The notes under the pieces were generated by a model, which was given only the letters and a program-made list of their open reading frames with translations, was not told where the DNA came from and did not search any database. The translations under genes were made by a program, and so were the position numbers. Shown piece by piece: positions 1-7,606 of a stretch of 37,687 bases of DNA; positions within the stretch are counted from its first letter, which is position 1, and each line of letters starts with the position of its first letter. This DNA is from JBJXFK01 sp046155505 (GTDB lineage Bacteria > Planctomycetota > Phycisphaerae > UBA1845 > Fen-1342). The stretch covers positions 1-37,687 of the forward strand of contig JBJXFK010000283.1 in assembly GCA_046155505.1 (NCBI GenBank). Direction: 5' to 3'.

Positions 1-59
1 GGAGCATCGGCCTCCGGCCGGTGCGATTTACGTATGCACCGGCCGGAGGCCGATGCTCC
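1..59. repeat. Perfect 24-bp inverted repeat, 11-nt loop
   Basis: Bases 1-24 and 36-59 are exact reverse complements around an 11-base loop. The arms are rich in CGGCC/GGCCG. There is no T-run after the stem. It lies just past the 3' end of the minus-strand gatA gene, so it may act as a bidirectional hairpin or belong to a palindromic interspersed repeat family. Its left edge may be cut by the window end. Confidence 0.8.
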
Positions 60-113
60 CCGAGTTTTGTACGCCGTCACGCGCGACATGCAATAACGCG
101 CGGCGCTAGACAT

Positions 114-1595
114 CTACTCGCAACCCGGCGGCACACGCGTATGCCAATCGGTTTCGCGTTCGAACAGTCGTGCGACTTGCAGCAGCGAGCGTTCGGCAAA
201 CAGCGGCGCGATCAATTGCAACCCGATCGGCAGACCGCCGCTGGAAAAACCGCACGAAATCGAGATGCCCGGCACACCCGCCAAATTGACCGCGATCGTA
301 TCGACGTCCGCCAGGTACATTTGCAGCGGATCGCTCGATTTCTCACCCAGCCGAAACGCCGGCGTCGGTGAACCCGGACAGGCGAGTACATCGCACTGCT
401 CGAACGCGCGATCGAAGTCGTTCTTGATCAGTCGCCGCACGCGAAGGGCTTTGCTGTAGAACGCATCGTGGTAACCCGCGGACAGCGCGAACGCCCCGAG
501 CATGATGCGGCGTTTCACTTCGCCGCCAAAACCCTCTTCGCGCGAAGCGGCGTAGAGTTCGTGAATGTCGCCGGCGGCGGCAGTGCGATGGCCGTAGTGC
601 ACGCCGTCGAAGCGGGCGAGATTGCTGGAAGCCTCGGCGGTGGCGATCAAGTAATAGGTTGCGATGCTTAGCGGCGTATTTGGCAACGAGACTTCGAGCA
701 CTTTCGCGCCGAGCTTTTCGTAGACGCGAATGGCTGTGTCGATCGCCGCCTGCACGTCGCGATCGACGGCGTCGCCGAAATACTCGCGCGGCAGGCCGAT
801 GCGCAGCCCGCTCAGCCGCTCACGCAATAGAGCTTCACCAAGACCGCCGACATAATCGTCCGTCGCGTGCGGCGTGCTGGTCGTGTCGAGCGAATCGCGG
901 CCGGCGATGGTCTGCAACATGCGGGCCGCATCTTCGACGCACGTCGCCAGCGGGCCGATCTGGTCGAGGCTCGATCCATACGCGATCAGGCCGTAGCGCG
1001 ACACGCGGCCATACGTGGGTTTCAAGCCGACGACGCCGCAAAGCGACGCCGGCTGGCGGATCGAACCGCCCGTGTCCGAGCCGAGCGCCAGCGGCACCAT
1101 GCGTGCGGCGACGGCGACGGTCGAACCGCCGGACGACCCGCCCGGCACGCAGTCGCGATTCCACGGATTGCGCGTTTGCTGAAATGCGCTGTTTTCGGTT
1201 GACGATCCCATCGCGAATTCGTCGAGATTGGACTTGCCGACGATCACGCCACCCGCGGCGAGAATGCGCTGCACGACGGTCGCGTCGAAAGGCGAGCGAT
1301 AGTTTTGGAGGATTTTGGAACCCGCAGTCGTTCGACTAAACGTCGTGCAGATGTTGTCCTTGAGCACGACCGGCACGCCGGCCAGCGGGCCTGCGGCGCG
1401 ACCTGCGGCGATGTCGGCATCAACTTGTGCTGCTTGCTGTCGGGCGGCGGCGGCGGTCACTTCGAGCAGCGCGCCCAGTGCGGGATCGCGAGCGGCAATG
1501 CGATCGAGCGCCGCTTCGCAGACGGCGACCGCCGTCGTGCGTCGCGCGGCGACATCGGCTGCGATCTGCGATGCGGTGATGGTTGCAGCCGACAC
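114..1595 (-). CDS. gatA: Asp-tRNA(Asn)/Glu-tRNA(Gln) amidotransferase subunit A (GatA)
   Basis: GatA is the amidase subunit of GatCAB. It releases ammonia from glutamine, which is used to convert Glu-tRNA(Gln) or Asp-tRNA(Asn) to the amide form. The amidase-signature triad is visible: Lys79 in VVLKDN, Ser154 in GGSSGGS and Ser178 in DTGGSIRQPA. These numbers are those of the well-studied Staphylococcus enzyme, which supports the GTG start chosen at 1595. That start has GGGAG five bases upstream; the open frame runs 26 codons further upstream without a comparable signal. Length is 493 residues, normal for the family. The C-terminal region with VNLAGVPGISISCGFSSGGLPIGLQLI is intact. gatB and gatC are not in the window, so they may lie beyond the left edge or elsewhere. 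Confidence 0.95.
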   Translation of the reverse strand: MSAATITASQIAADVAARRTTAVAVCEAALDRIAARDPALGALLEVTAAAARQQAAQVDADIAAGRAAGPLAGVPVVLKDNICTTFSRTTAGSKILQNYRSPFDATVVQRILAAGGVIVGKSNLDEFAMGSSTENSAFQQTRNPWNRDCVPGGSSGGSTVAVAARMVPLALGSDTGGSIRQPASLCGVVGLKPTYGRVSRYGLIAYGSSLDQIGPLATCVEDAARMLQTIAGRDSLDTTSTPHATDDYVGGLGEALLRERLSGLRIGLPREYFGDAVDRDVQAAIDTAIRVYEKLGAKVLEVSLPNTPLSIATYYLIATAEASSNLARFDGVHYGHRTAAAGDIHELYAASREEGFGGEVKRRIMLGAFALSAGYHDAFYSKALRVRRLIKNDFDRAFEQCDVLACPGSPTPAFRLGEKSSDPLQMYLADVDTIAVNLAGVPGISISCGFSSGGLPIGLQLIAPLFAERSLLQVARLFERETDWHTRVPPGCE

Positions 1596-1757
1596 GCGAA
1601 CTCCCTTGGGCGGCGCGGCGACTGAGCCGCGAAACCAAGGCGAGAGTGTCGGGAAAACAGAGCCGACTGGCAAGTGTGCATTGCAGATAGCGCGGAGCGG
1701 GAATCGCGGCTCTAAGGCACACAGTTCACAGAGCGCGCAGAGAGATCAGGAGTGACT

Positions 1758-1785
1758 GCCACGGATTTCACGGATTTTCACGGAT
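1758..1785. repeat. Short repeat with ACGGATTTC units
   Basis: GCCACGGATTTCACGGATTTTCACGGAT-like DNA has three near-repeats of ACGGATTT(T)C. A second, shorter copy lies at 3131-3148. Both are between genes. The rest of 1596-1876 shows no convincing gene. Confidence 0.6.
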
Positions 1786-1876
1786 CGGGAGAGTGAGGTT
1801 GGGCGCAGCGCGGCACGCCCAACGTGCCGCGCGAATCGCGCGAACGGTAGTTCGTTCGGCTTGGGCTGACGCTCTG

Positions 1877-2902
1877 CTATGGACATACGCTGCCGAACGG
1901 CGTCAGGAGCGTGGCAAGATCGGTCAAATCTACATCCGTGTCGTCGTCGAGGTCGCCTTGCGCAGGCGTCGCACCGCCGGTCGTGCCAAAGTTCGTCAGC
2001 AGAATGGCGAGGTCGGTTAGTCCGATCGCGCCGTCGCCGTCGATGTCGCCGACGCAGCAGCCGACGATCGACAGCTCGGCACCAGAGGTGCTGTCGGTGC
2101 CGCACGAGCTGAGCGCGCTACAGGTGTAGCTGCCCGCATCGGCGCAGGTCGCGCCACTGATGCGAAGCGTGTTGGTGGTGACGCCGCTAATGCGGGCGTC
2201 GTTTTGGAGCGGCTCGCCGTTCTTGTGCCAGGCGAATGTCATCGGCAACGTGCCGGTTGCGGCGACGGCGAACGTAACGGTTTCGCCTTGTGCGGCGATC
2301 ACATCGCCGGGCTCGGTCGAAAGCGCGGGCACCGAGCAAGCCGCGGTGCGCGTCTGTCGGAATTGAAACGTGCCGAGGCGAACGCCGTCGGGCTGAATGG
2401 TGATGTTCATCGCCAGCGCGGGGCTGTAGAAGCCGTCGCCGGCGTTTTGCGGATCGCCGGCGAAGTAGAGCTGCGTGGTGAGCACGGCGGAGTTGGCCGA
2501 ATCGACTTTCACATGGACATGCCGCGTCCGACCGGGATAGAGACCGGGGTAGATCGTGTCGAGCGCAAAGTGGCCCTCGGCGTCGGTGAATTGCGTGCAG
2601 CGATAGCGATCGAACGGGGCGGCGTTGTCATAGACGCCGGCGATATCGGTGTGCCACCACGCAAGCCAGACGTATGGAATTGGGTTGCAATTGGTATCGA
2701 CAACCTGACCGGTGATCGTGAGCAGGTCGGTGTCGCCAGACTGCCGCATGTTGTCGGTTTCGGGGTTGGGCGTGCGATAGTAGGGGCCTTCGGTTTGAGA
2801 GGCTGTGATGGGCGTGCATTGGGCGAGCGCCGATGGTGCGCCCGAGAGTGCGACGCCGACGGCGGCCATTGTCAGGTTGCTGGCGAATGGTTGTGAGCGC
2901 AT
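1877..2902 (-). CDS. Secreted intradiol ring-cleavage dioxygenase-like protein with Ig-like and dockerin domains
   Basis: The protein is 341 residues. The ATG at 2902 has GGGGGAG five bases upstream and begins a signal peptide ending near APSALA (about 1-28). Residues about 30-185 match the intradiol dioxygenase fold: EGPYYR near 39-43, then the four expected Fe(III) ligands Tyr91 (IAGVYDN), Tyr122 (YPGLYPGR), His128 and His130 (RTRHVHV). Residues about 193-281 form an Ig-like domain with the Cys pair and DAGSYTC motif. Residues about 285-340 hold two dockerin-like calcium loops (GDIDGDG...LTDLAILLTNFG and GDLDDDT...LTDLATLLTPFG). Known family members open catechol-type rings. The substrate here is unknown, and the secreted, dockerin-tagged form suggests an extracellular aromatic or lignin-like target, which is inference. 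It stands alone, with no catabolic genes beside it. Confidence 0.88.
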   Translation of the reverse strand: MRSQPFASNLTMAAVGVALSGAPSALAQCTPITASQTEGPYYRTPNPETDNMRQSGDTDLLTITGQVVDTNCNPIPYVWLAWWHTDIAGVYDNAAPFDRYRCTQFTDAEGHFALDTIYPGLYPGRTRHVHVKVDSANSAVLTTQLYFAGDPQNAGDGFYSPALAMNITIQPDGVRLGTFQFRQTRTAACSVPALSTEPGDVIAAQGETVTFAVAATGTLPMTFAWHKNGEPLQNDARISGVTTNTLRISGATCADAGSYTCSALSSCGTDSTSGAELSIVGCCVGDIDGDGAIGLTDLAILLTNFGTTGGATPAQGDLDDDTDVDLTDLATLLTPFGSVCP

Positions 2903-3205
2903 GAATTCTCCCCCAAGAAATAGACGCAACGCCACGCCGATCGTCCTACGGCGAAATCGCGAATCAGGTCAGGCATTTGAGGACCAATGAATGATACCGC
3001 GCGGCAGGCGAATTTCCGCGCGAAGACTCGGCTTGTGTGCGCGGCGAAGCAAAAGAGCGCCTCGGCGCAGGAAGCGAGTCACAGCGCTCGCCGGGAACTC
3101 CGAGAGAGTGAGTCAGCTTGAAGAGCTGTTGCCACGGATTTCACGGATGCGCACCGATGGGGATCGGGGTTCAGGGCGCAACATTCATGCCGCAGAGCGC
3201 GTTGG
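2903..3205. other. Intergenic region without a supported gene
   Basis: About 300 bases between two minus-strand genes. It holds the short repeat GCCACGGATTTCACGGAT at 3131-3148 and is otherwise unremarkable. Open frames here are short and have no recognisable protein features. Confidence 0.5.
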
Positions 3206-4603
3206 TCAGTTCTTGGCGACAGACATTGCGGGCGTTGTCGTGGCTGGTCCGGGCTCCGCGGAATGCAGGCGGATGTCAGTCGGCAGGTCGACCATTTTTC
3301 CCATCGGGTCAAAGATCGCGTCGACGTCGCGTTTCATCACGTCGCCGATGAGCAGCCGCACGAGATTGTCTTTGAACTCCGGGTGCATTTTGTTGAACTT
3401 GCCGAACGAAAAATCGGGCGTGTAGAAGGCGTAGACGAGTTTGCGAATGGCCTGCACGCCGGCGTAGAAATCGTCGCCCCACGCGCCAAGCCGTGCCGCC
3501 GAAGTATCGCCCGCGACCAGCGCGGCATGTACGGCATCAGCGGCCAATTCGCCGGACTTCAGCGCGAGGAACACGCCCGACGAATACATCGGATCGAGAA
3601 AGGTGAACGCGTCGCCGATGAGCACCCAACCGTCGCCCGCCGCGACTTTCGAGTTGTACGAAAAATCGCTGAGCACATGTACTGGGCTGACGCGCTCGGC
3701 GGATTGCAGCCGTTCGGCCACGATCGGGCACTTGGCAATCTCTTCGACGATCGTCTGCTCGGGTTTGCCGCGGCCTTTGATGAGGTAGTCAATGTCGGCC
3801 ACGATGCCGATCGAGACGATGTTGTCTTTCAGCGGGATGTACCAGAACCAGCCCGCCGCACCCTGCACCTGACAAACCAGCGTCGCGCCGGTGTCGCGCG
3901 GGTTGGGATCGCGGAAGGCGCCCTTGTAGTGGGCGAACACCGAAGCCTTGCGCAACTTCGGGTCAGGTTCGCGCACGCCGAAGCGACGACCGAGCATCGC
4001 ATTCGTGCCCGTGGCGTCGATGACGACCTTGGCGAGCAACTCTTCGCGCGTCCCATCGCTCTTTTCGACGACGACGCCGCGGACCTTCGGATTTTGGATT
4101 TTGGATTTTGGATTTTGGATTGCGGTGAGCCGCAAGGCGTGCGTCTCGTTCTGCACTGCGTCGCTTCGTCGCTTCGTCGCTTCGTCGCTCCCTTCCCCTC
4201 GGTCGCTGATGATGTCAACAACATTACACCCCTGCCACACTTCGCAGCACTTGTCGGCCGCGTTGTCGAGCATCATCTGATCGAATTCGCTGCGCACCAC
4301 TTGCCAAGTCTGCGAGCACTCGTGCGAGTTGCGTTCGTCGAAGTAGAACGGGGCCGACATCGTGCCTGATGCGTTGTAAAACTGGACGCTGTATTTCTTC
4401 ACGTGCTCGCTGCCTTTTAGCTTGTCGAGCACACCGATGCGCTTGAATGTCCAGTACGTCTCGGGCATCAGCGATTCGCCGATGTGGAATCGCGGGAAAT
4501 TGCCGCGTTCGACAATGAGCACCTTGTGCCCGTACTGTCCAAGGATCGCACCCGCCGTCGCGCCCGCCGGGCCACCGCCGATGATGATTGCGTCGTACTG
4601 CAT
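3206..4603 (-). CDS. FAD-dependent oxidoreductase, flavin-dependent halogenase-like
   Basis: 465 residues. The N-terminal dinucleotide site GGGPAG (9-14) is followed by FPRFHIGESL (36-45), typical of the halogenase/geranylgeranyl-reductase superfamily. The sequence WFWYIP (252-257) fits the WxWxIP signature of flavin-dependent halogenases, and Lys69/Lys70 in EHVKKYSVQF sits where variant-B halogenases carry their catalytic Lys. The FAD GD box is LIGDAFTFLDPMYSSGV (328-344). Halogenation is therefore plausible but unproven; an electron-transfer or reductase role is the alternative. Residues about 132-174 look foreign: they are encoded by an octamer array and a heptamer array (RRSD..., IQNPKSKIQNPK) inserted before the VRGVVVEKSDG strand. 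The gene lies downstream of a chorismate-lyase-like gene on the same strand. A GAGGA motif sits 12 bases before the ATG, which is long spacing. Confidence 0.82.
   Translation of the reverse strand: MQYDAIIIGGGPAGATAGAILGQYGHKVLIVERGNFPRFHIGESLMPETYWTFKRIGVLDKLKGSEHVKKYSVQFYNASGTMSAPFYFDERNSHECSQTWQVVRSEFDQMMLDNAADKCCEVWQGCNVVDIISDRGEGSDEATKRRSDAVQNETHALRLTAIQNPKSKIQNPKVRGVVVEKSDGTREELLAKVVIDATGTNAMLGRRFGVREPDPKLRKASVFAHYKGAFRDPNPRDTGATLVCQVQGAAGWFWYIPLKDNIVSIGIVADIDYLIKGRGKPEQTIVEEIAKCPIVAERLQSAERVSPVHVLSDFSYNSKVAAGDGWVLIGDAFTFLDPMYSSGVFLALKSGELAADAVHAALVAGDTSAARLGAWGDDFYAGVQAIRKLVYAFYTPDFSFGKFNKMHPEFKDNLVRLLIGDVMKRDVDAIFDPMGKMVDLPTDIRLHSAEPGPATTTPAMSVAKN
4089..4121. repeat. GGATTTT heptamer array (4 units plus GGATT) inside a gene
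   Basis: Four exact GGATTTT units and a partial fifth, ending GGATTGCGG. It is read in frame from the minus strand as AIQNPKSKIQNPK within the halogenase-like gene. An array of the same length and composition occurs at 8874-8906 inside paaD. The two also share flanking TTCGG on one side and GCGG on the other. Confidence 0.95.
4161..4192. repeat. TCGCTTCG octamer array inside a gene
   Basis: Three exact TCGCTTCG units followed by TCGCTCCC. On the minus strand it contributes the SDEATKRRSD peptide of the halogenase-like protein. It lies 40 bases from the GGATTTT array, and both fall in the same protein insertion. Confidence 0.92.
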
Positions 4604-4676
4604 CTGTTCGTTTATTCCTCAGAGAGAATGCGACCATGCAACGCACATCGATCTTCGCATCGGAATACGTGCGCAT

Positions 4677-4871
4677 TCATGCTAGTCGTCGATACAACGC
4701 GGCGTTGCGCGTCACCAACTCATCAACGATCCGCACAATCTCCGGTCGCGGCTGCTGAACAAACTGCGAGGTCGCAACACTGGCCAGAGTCTCCGGCGTG
4801 ACGCCGAGGCGCGTCGCCTCGTCGGTCAGCCGAACGTGATCGGAGTCCTGTACGTCGATTCGCATCGTCAT
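4677..4871 (-). CDS. Small antitoxin-like protein (Doc-partner type)
   Basis: 64 residues starting at the ATG with GGGAG six bases upstream. The N-terminal half (VRLTDEATRLGVTPETLASVA) resembles the short helix-turn-helix or ribbon-helix-helix of small antitoxins. The tail (DELVTRNAALYRRLA) resembles the LEKNAELYRRLA tail of antitoxins that pair with Doc/Fic-type toxins. This is recalled family resemblance, not a search result. No Doc or Fic toxin is adjacent: the upstream neighbour, 12 bases away, is the chorismate-lyase-like gene, and the downstream neighbour is the oxidoreductase. It could be an orphan antitoxin or a small regulator co-transcribed with its neighbours. Confidence 0.6.
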   Translation of the reverse strand: MTMRIDVQDSDHVRLTDEATRLGVTPETLASVATSQFVQQPRPEIVRIVDELVTRNAALYRRLA

Positions 4872-4883
4872 GGGCAACTCCCG

Positions 4884-5429
4884 CTAACCGCCGACCACTT
4901 CCAACACGTCGATCGCCGGCTCCTCGTTGCAGAAGATCGTACCCAGCCGACCATACGTTGGCGTTTCAATTTTTCCGAACATTTGGGAAATCGGCGTATC
5001 TGCGGGGAAGCGAAAGTACCAACGCGGGCTGATCCGCCGCATCACGTTGTGTCGAATCAGCACGTCGCCCAGCGGCTCGCGGGCGGCTTCGATCTCGCTG
5101 CGGGCGGTGGCGGGAATGTCCAATAGCCGCATGCGCACAATGCCAAACTCAACCACCGTCGGCGACGCCGTGCGCGTCGTCAGCAGGATCTTTCGCGCAT
5201 ACTCATCCGCTTCGTGCGTTTGCTGGAGTACCGATAAGTCGAGCTCCGTCGCCGCGTGCTCGCGCAACACCACCGTCATATGGTCGCGATGCACGAGCAG
5301 CCGCCGCGCCGGCTGCGGAATCGCATCCGACTCGAGCCGAACGCACGAATCGACGAACGCCAGATCGGGAAAAAAGCCGTCACAAATGTCGGCCAGGGCC
5401 GCCAGCGGTTGACGCAGAATTCGACCCAT
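4884..5429 (-). CDS. Chorismate lyase-like (UbiC/DUF98 family) protein
   Basis: 181 residues. The pattern LLVHRDHMTVVLREH (44-58), then YARKILL with Arg79, EFGIVRMRL (94-102) and REPLGDVL (117-124), follows the UbiC/DUF98 layout, in which an early MT motif, a central Arg, a strand and a PLG turn build the chorismate pocket. UbiC converts chorismate to 4-hydroxybenzoate and pyruvate; DUF98 members include true lyases and uncharacterised proteins. Activity here is inferred. It is first in a probable three-gene minus-strand unit: this gene, the small antitoxin-like gene and the halogenase-like oxidoreductase. That order would fit a modified hydroxybenzoate product. The start ATG has GAGG four bases upstream. 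Confidence 0.72.
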   Translation of the reverse strand: MGRILRQPLAALADICDGFFPDLAFVDSCVRLESDAIPQPARRLLVHRDHMTVVLREHAATELDLSVLQQTHEADEYARKILLTTRTASPTVVEFGIVRMRLLDIPATARSEIEAAREPLGDVLIRHNVMRRISPRWYFRFPADTPISQMFGKIETPTYGRLGTIFCNEEPAIDVLEVVGG

Positions 5430-5477
5430 ACTGCCTCACGGGGTGGTGCGGGCAACTCGCACTGTGGTACCGGAATC

Positions 5478-5523
5478 TGACCGGTCTTTCTTGCCGCTCA
5501 TCGAATTGAAGAAAGACCGGTCA
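5478..5523. repeat. 15-bp perfect inverted repeat, 16-nt loop, between genes
   Basis: TGACCGGTCTTTCTT at 5478-5492 pairs exactly with 5509-5523. A second GACCGGTC follows at once. It lies between the serA stop (5562) and the next minus-strand gene start (5429), so it could end serA transcription. No clean T-run follows the stem, so it may instead be a palindromic interspersed element. Confidence 0.7.
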
Positions 5524-5561
5524 GAGACCGGTCCCCCAGCGCCAGTTACCTCACAAGCACG

Positions 5562-6770
5562 TCAATCCACGTTCATCACGTCCACGCCGATCACATTCGG
5601 ATGACCCGTGCGAATGCGCTCGACCACATCCTTCGACGGCTCCTTGTCGATTCGAATGTGCGCCACCGCCGCCACGCCGCCGTCATACACCAGATGATCC
5701 ATCTCCTCGGCGTTGATACCCGCCTCGGCGATCTCGTTGAACACATGCGCCAAGCCGCCCGGCTTGTTGTGGAACCGCACGACCATCATGCAACCGGTTC
5801 GCGGCTTCTGCATGTTGACGCAATTGATGGCCTGTCCGGTCTGCTTATAGTGCGTCACGATCCGCACCGTCTCTTCGGCGACCGCCATCTGGGCCTGCTC
5901 CGTAGACGCGCCGATGTGGTGCGTCCCGTACAAATTCAGCACGTCCGCACAGGGCGTATCAAACGTCTCGGCGTTCGCCGCCGGCTCATTGTGGAAAACA
6001 TCGACCGCGGCCCCGCGCAGCTTGCCTTCCTTAAGCGCTTTGAGCATCGCCGGCTCGTCGATCACGTCACCACGGCTCGTGTTGATCAACAGCGCGGTCT
6101 TCTTCATCATCGCCAGTCGGCGTTCGTCGATCAGGTTCTTGGTCGAGCCGCCGCCGGGGACGTGAATCGTCACCACGTCCGAGGTTTTCAGCAGTTCATC
6201 GAGTTCCGCCCGGCGGCAATTCGGATTGTCCGCGAGACGCCGCTGTCGCCCGAGGTGGTAGTAGAGCACGTTCATGTCGAATGCGAGCGCCTTGCGCGCG
6301 ACCTCGGTCCCGATCGCGCCCGCACCGATGATGCCCAGCGTGCGGCCTTTGAAACCATAGCCAGCTTTGCTGTATTTGATCTTGCCCCACTTGCGTTGGC
6401 GCAGGTCGGCGACATTGTCGGCGATGCGGCGATCAATCGAGACCATCAGGCCGATGGTGAGCTCGGCGACCGAGGCGGCGTTCATGCCGGGGCAGTTCGA
6501 CACCATGATGCCGCGCTTGCTGGCGGCGGGCATGTCGATGTTGTCGACGCCCGAGCCGGCCCGCACGATCAGCAGCAGTTTCTTGCAGGCGGTAATGATG
6601 CTCTCTGGGATTTTTGTCGAGCGCACGACGAGTACATCCGGATCAAACGCGGCGATGCGGTCTTTCAGCGCGTCGCCCTTCAACTCGGTCTCGATCGCGA
6701 GTTCCGACGCGAGGCCCTTCAGTTGCTCGACACCCCAAGCTTCAAACTTATCGACAATGATGATTTTCAT
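5562..6770 (-). CDS. serA: D-3-phosphoglycerate dehydrogenase (SerA)
   Basis: SerA oxidises 3-phosphoglycerate to 3-phosphohydroxypyruvate with NAD, the first step of serine synthesis in the cytoplasm. In this 402-residue protein the NAD-binding loop GAGAIG is at 149-154. The catalytic Arg-Glu-His set is Arg233 (INTSRGD), Glu262 (FHNEPA) and His285 (THHIGAST). A C-terminal ACT domain spans about 329-400 (MVVRFHNKPGGLAHVFNEIAEAGIN), giving the short ACT-type architecture that is often inhibited by serine. GGAGA lies five bases before the ATG. The gene appears to be transcribed alone, with a hairpin downstream and a repeat-rich gap upstream. Confidence 0.95.
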   Translation of the reverse strand: MKIIIVDKFEAWGVEQLKGLASELAIETELKGDALKDRIAAFDPDVLVVRSTKIPESIITACKKLLLIVRAGSGVDNIDMPAASKRGIMVSNCPGMNAASVAELTIGLMVSIDRRIADNVADLRQRKWGKIKYSKAGYGFKGRTLGIIGAGAIGTEVARKALAFDMNVLYYHLGRQRRLADNPNCRRAELDELLKTSDVVTIHVPGGGSTKNLIDERRLAMMKKTALLINTSRGDVIDEPAMLKALKEGKLRGAAVDVFHNEPAANAETFDTPCADVLNLYGTHHIGASTEQAQMAVAEETVRIVTHYKQTGQAINCVNMQKPRTGCMMVVRFHNKPGGLAHVFNEIAEAGINAEEMDHLVYDGGVAAVAHIRIDKEPSKDVVERIRTGHPNVIGVDVMNVD

Positions 6771-6891
6771 CGTGTTCTCCGTTGCCGCTTCTTGCGCCGC
6801 CGTTGATCGGGCGGCGAAGCTATGTCTATCGGCAGTATATACGGTGTGCGCACAGCGTCACGCCAGGCCCAAGCGAGTGCATCGGGAAACG

Positions 6892-6935
6892 CGGAACGCG
6901 CGCCGAACGCGACGCGCAAGCGCGTGCCCCGAGCG
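6892..6935. repeat. Interspersed GCGACGCGCAAGCG-type repeat
   Basis: Contains CCGAACGCGACGCGCAAGCG followed by GTGCCCCGAGCGCAGCGAG. Related copies lie near 20464-20515 and 29783-29826 (opposite orientation) and 37389-37442. All are between genes. It lies between serA and the zinc-ribbon gene. Confidence 0.65.
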
Positions 6936-6979
6936 CAGCGAGTCGACCGCTCCGCTCCGATCCCGCGCGAGCGATCGAA

Positions 6980-7531
6980 TCAGGCAAGCGTCTCTTGCGT
7001 TCGAGTCATCGGTGCGATTTGCCCAACCTGAAAAACAAACCCGCACTCCGGGCAACGGCATTCCTGTTGACCGCGCAAATCAAAGCCGCACTTGGGGCAG
7101 GGTACGCAGCCGGCGGCCTCACGTTCCGCTAACGGTGTCCAACAGATCCACGACAACGTCACCAATGCAACAGGGCCGAAGAGCAGCGATGCGACCAGCA
7201 TCCATACAAACGACATTGGATTTCCGCTTAGAACGCCAAAGGGAACTCCGACAGCCGCAATGCTCAGCACATACAGAAGAGTGGTAACGAGTGTTCCGAT
7301 CAGCTTACGCCGCGTCCAGCGCACGGTCGGCCACCAGATGAGCAGGGATCCACCGTAGAACACAAAAGCCGGCCCGAGGACAACGCCAAGCAAAAGGATC
7401 CACCCACCCGCTGACACCCAGTATTCGCTGAGTAGGAGATACGCACCGATTACCACGCCAAACGTCAACGGAATGAGCGCGAACGTGGCGGCGACGCGCG
7501 GGTGAAGCGATTCGATTGTTCGATCTCGCAT
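6980..7531 (-). CDS. Membrane protein with C-terminal DLRG zinc ribbon
   Basis: 183 residues from the ATG at 7531, with GAGGCG a few bases upstream. About four hydrophobic helices (near 15-37, 42-66, 80-100 and 106-131) are followed by a zinc ribbon whose ligands are Cys145, Cys148, Cys160 and Cys163 (CPKCGFDLRGQQECRCPECG). The same tail ends the two proteins at 10101 and 10564. The function is not known. The topology suggests a membrane anchor presenting a zinc-bound domain. The open frame extends far upstream to 8017, but that part overlaps the duplicated 88-residue gene and reads as repeat DNA, so the internal start is preferred. Confidence 0.8.
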   Translation of the reverse strand: MRDRTIESLHPRVAATFALIPLTFGVVIGAYLLLSEYWVSAGGWILLLGVVLGPAFVFYGGSLLIWWPTVRWTRRKLIGTLVTTLLYVLSIAAVGVPFGVLSGNPMSFVWMLVASLLFGPVALVTLSWICWTPLAEREAAGCVPCPKCGFDLRGQQECRCPECGFVFQVGQIAPMTRTQETLA

Positions 7532-7606
7532 GACATCGCCTCGCTGGTTCGAACCGTCAACGCTTGCCGCGGCGGTGACCATTGGATTTGGCCGAGACGT
7601 CGCCGG

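Noticed and set aside
3263..4369. Long plus-strand open frame of 368 codons opposite the halogenase-like gene
   Set aside because: It is antisense to a gene with clear FAD motifs, is rich in Arg/His/Val as GC-rich shadows usually are, and has no ribosome site or recognisable domain.
5601..6806. 401-codon plus-strand open frame opposite serA
   Set aside because: Fully antisense to serA, whose catalytic residues are all intact. Its composition is that of a shadow frame.
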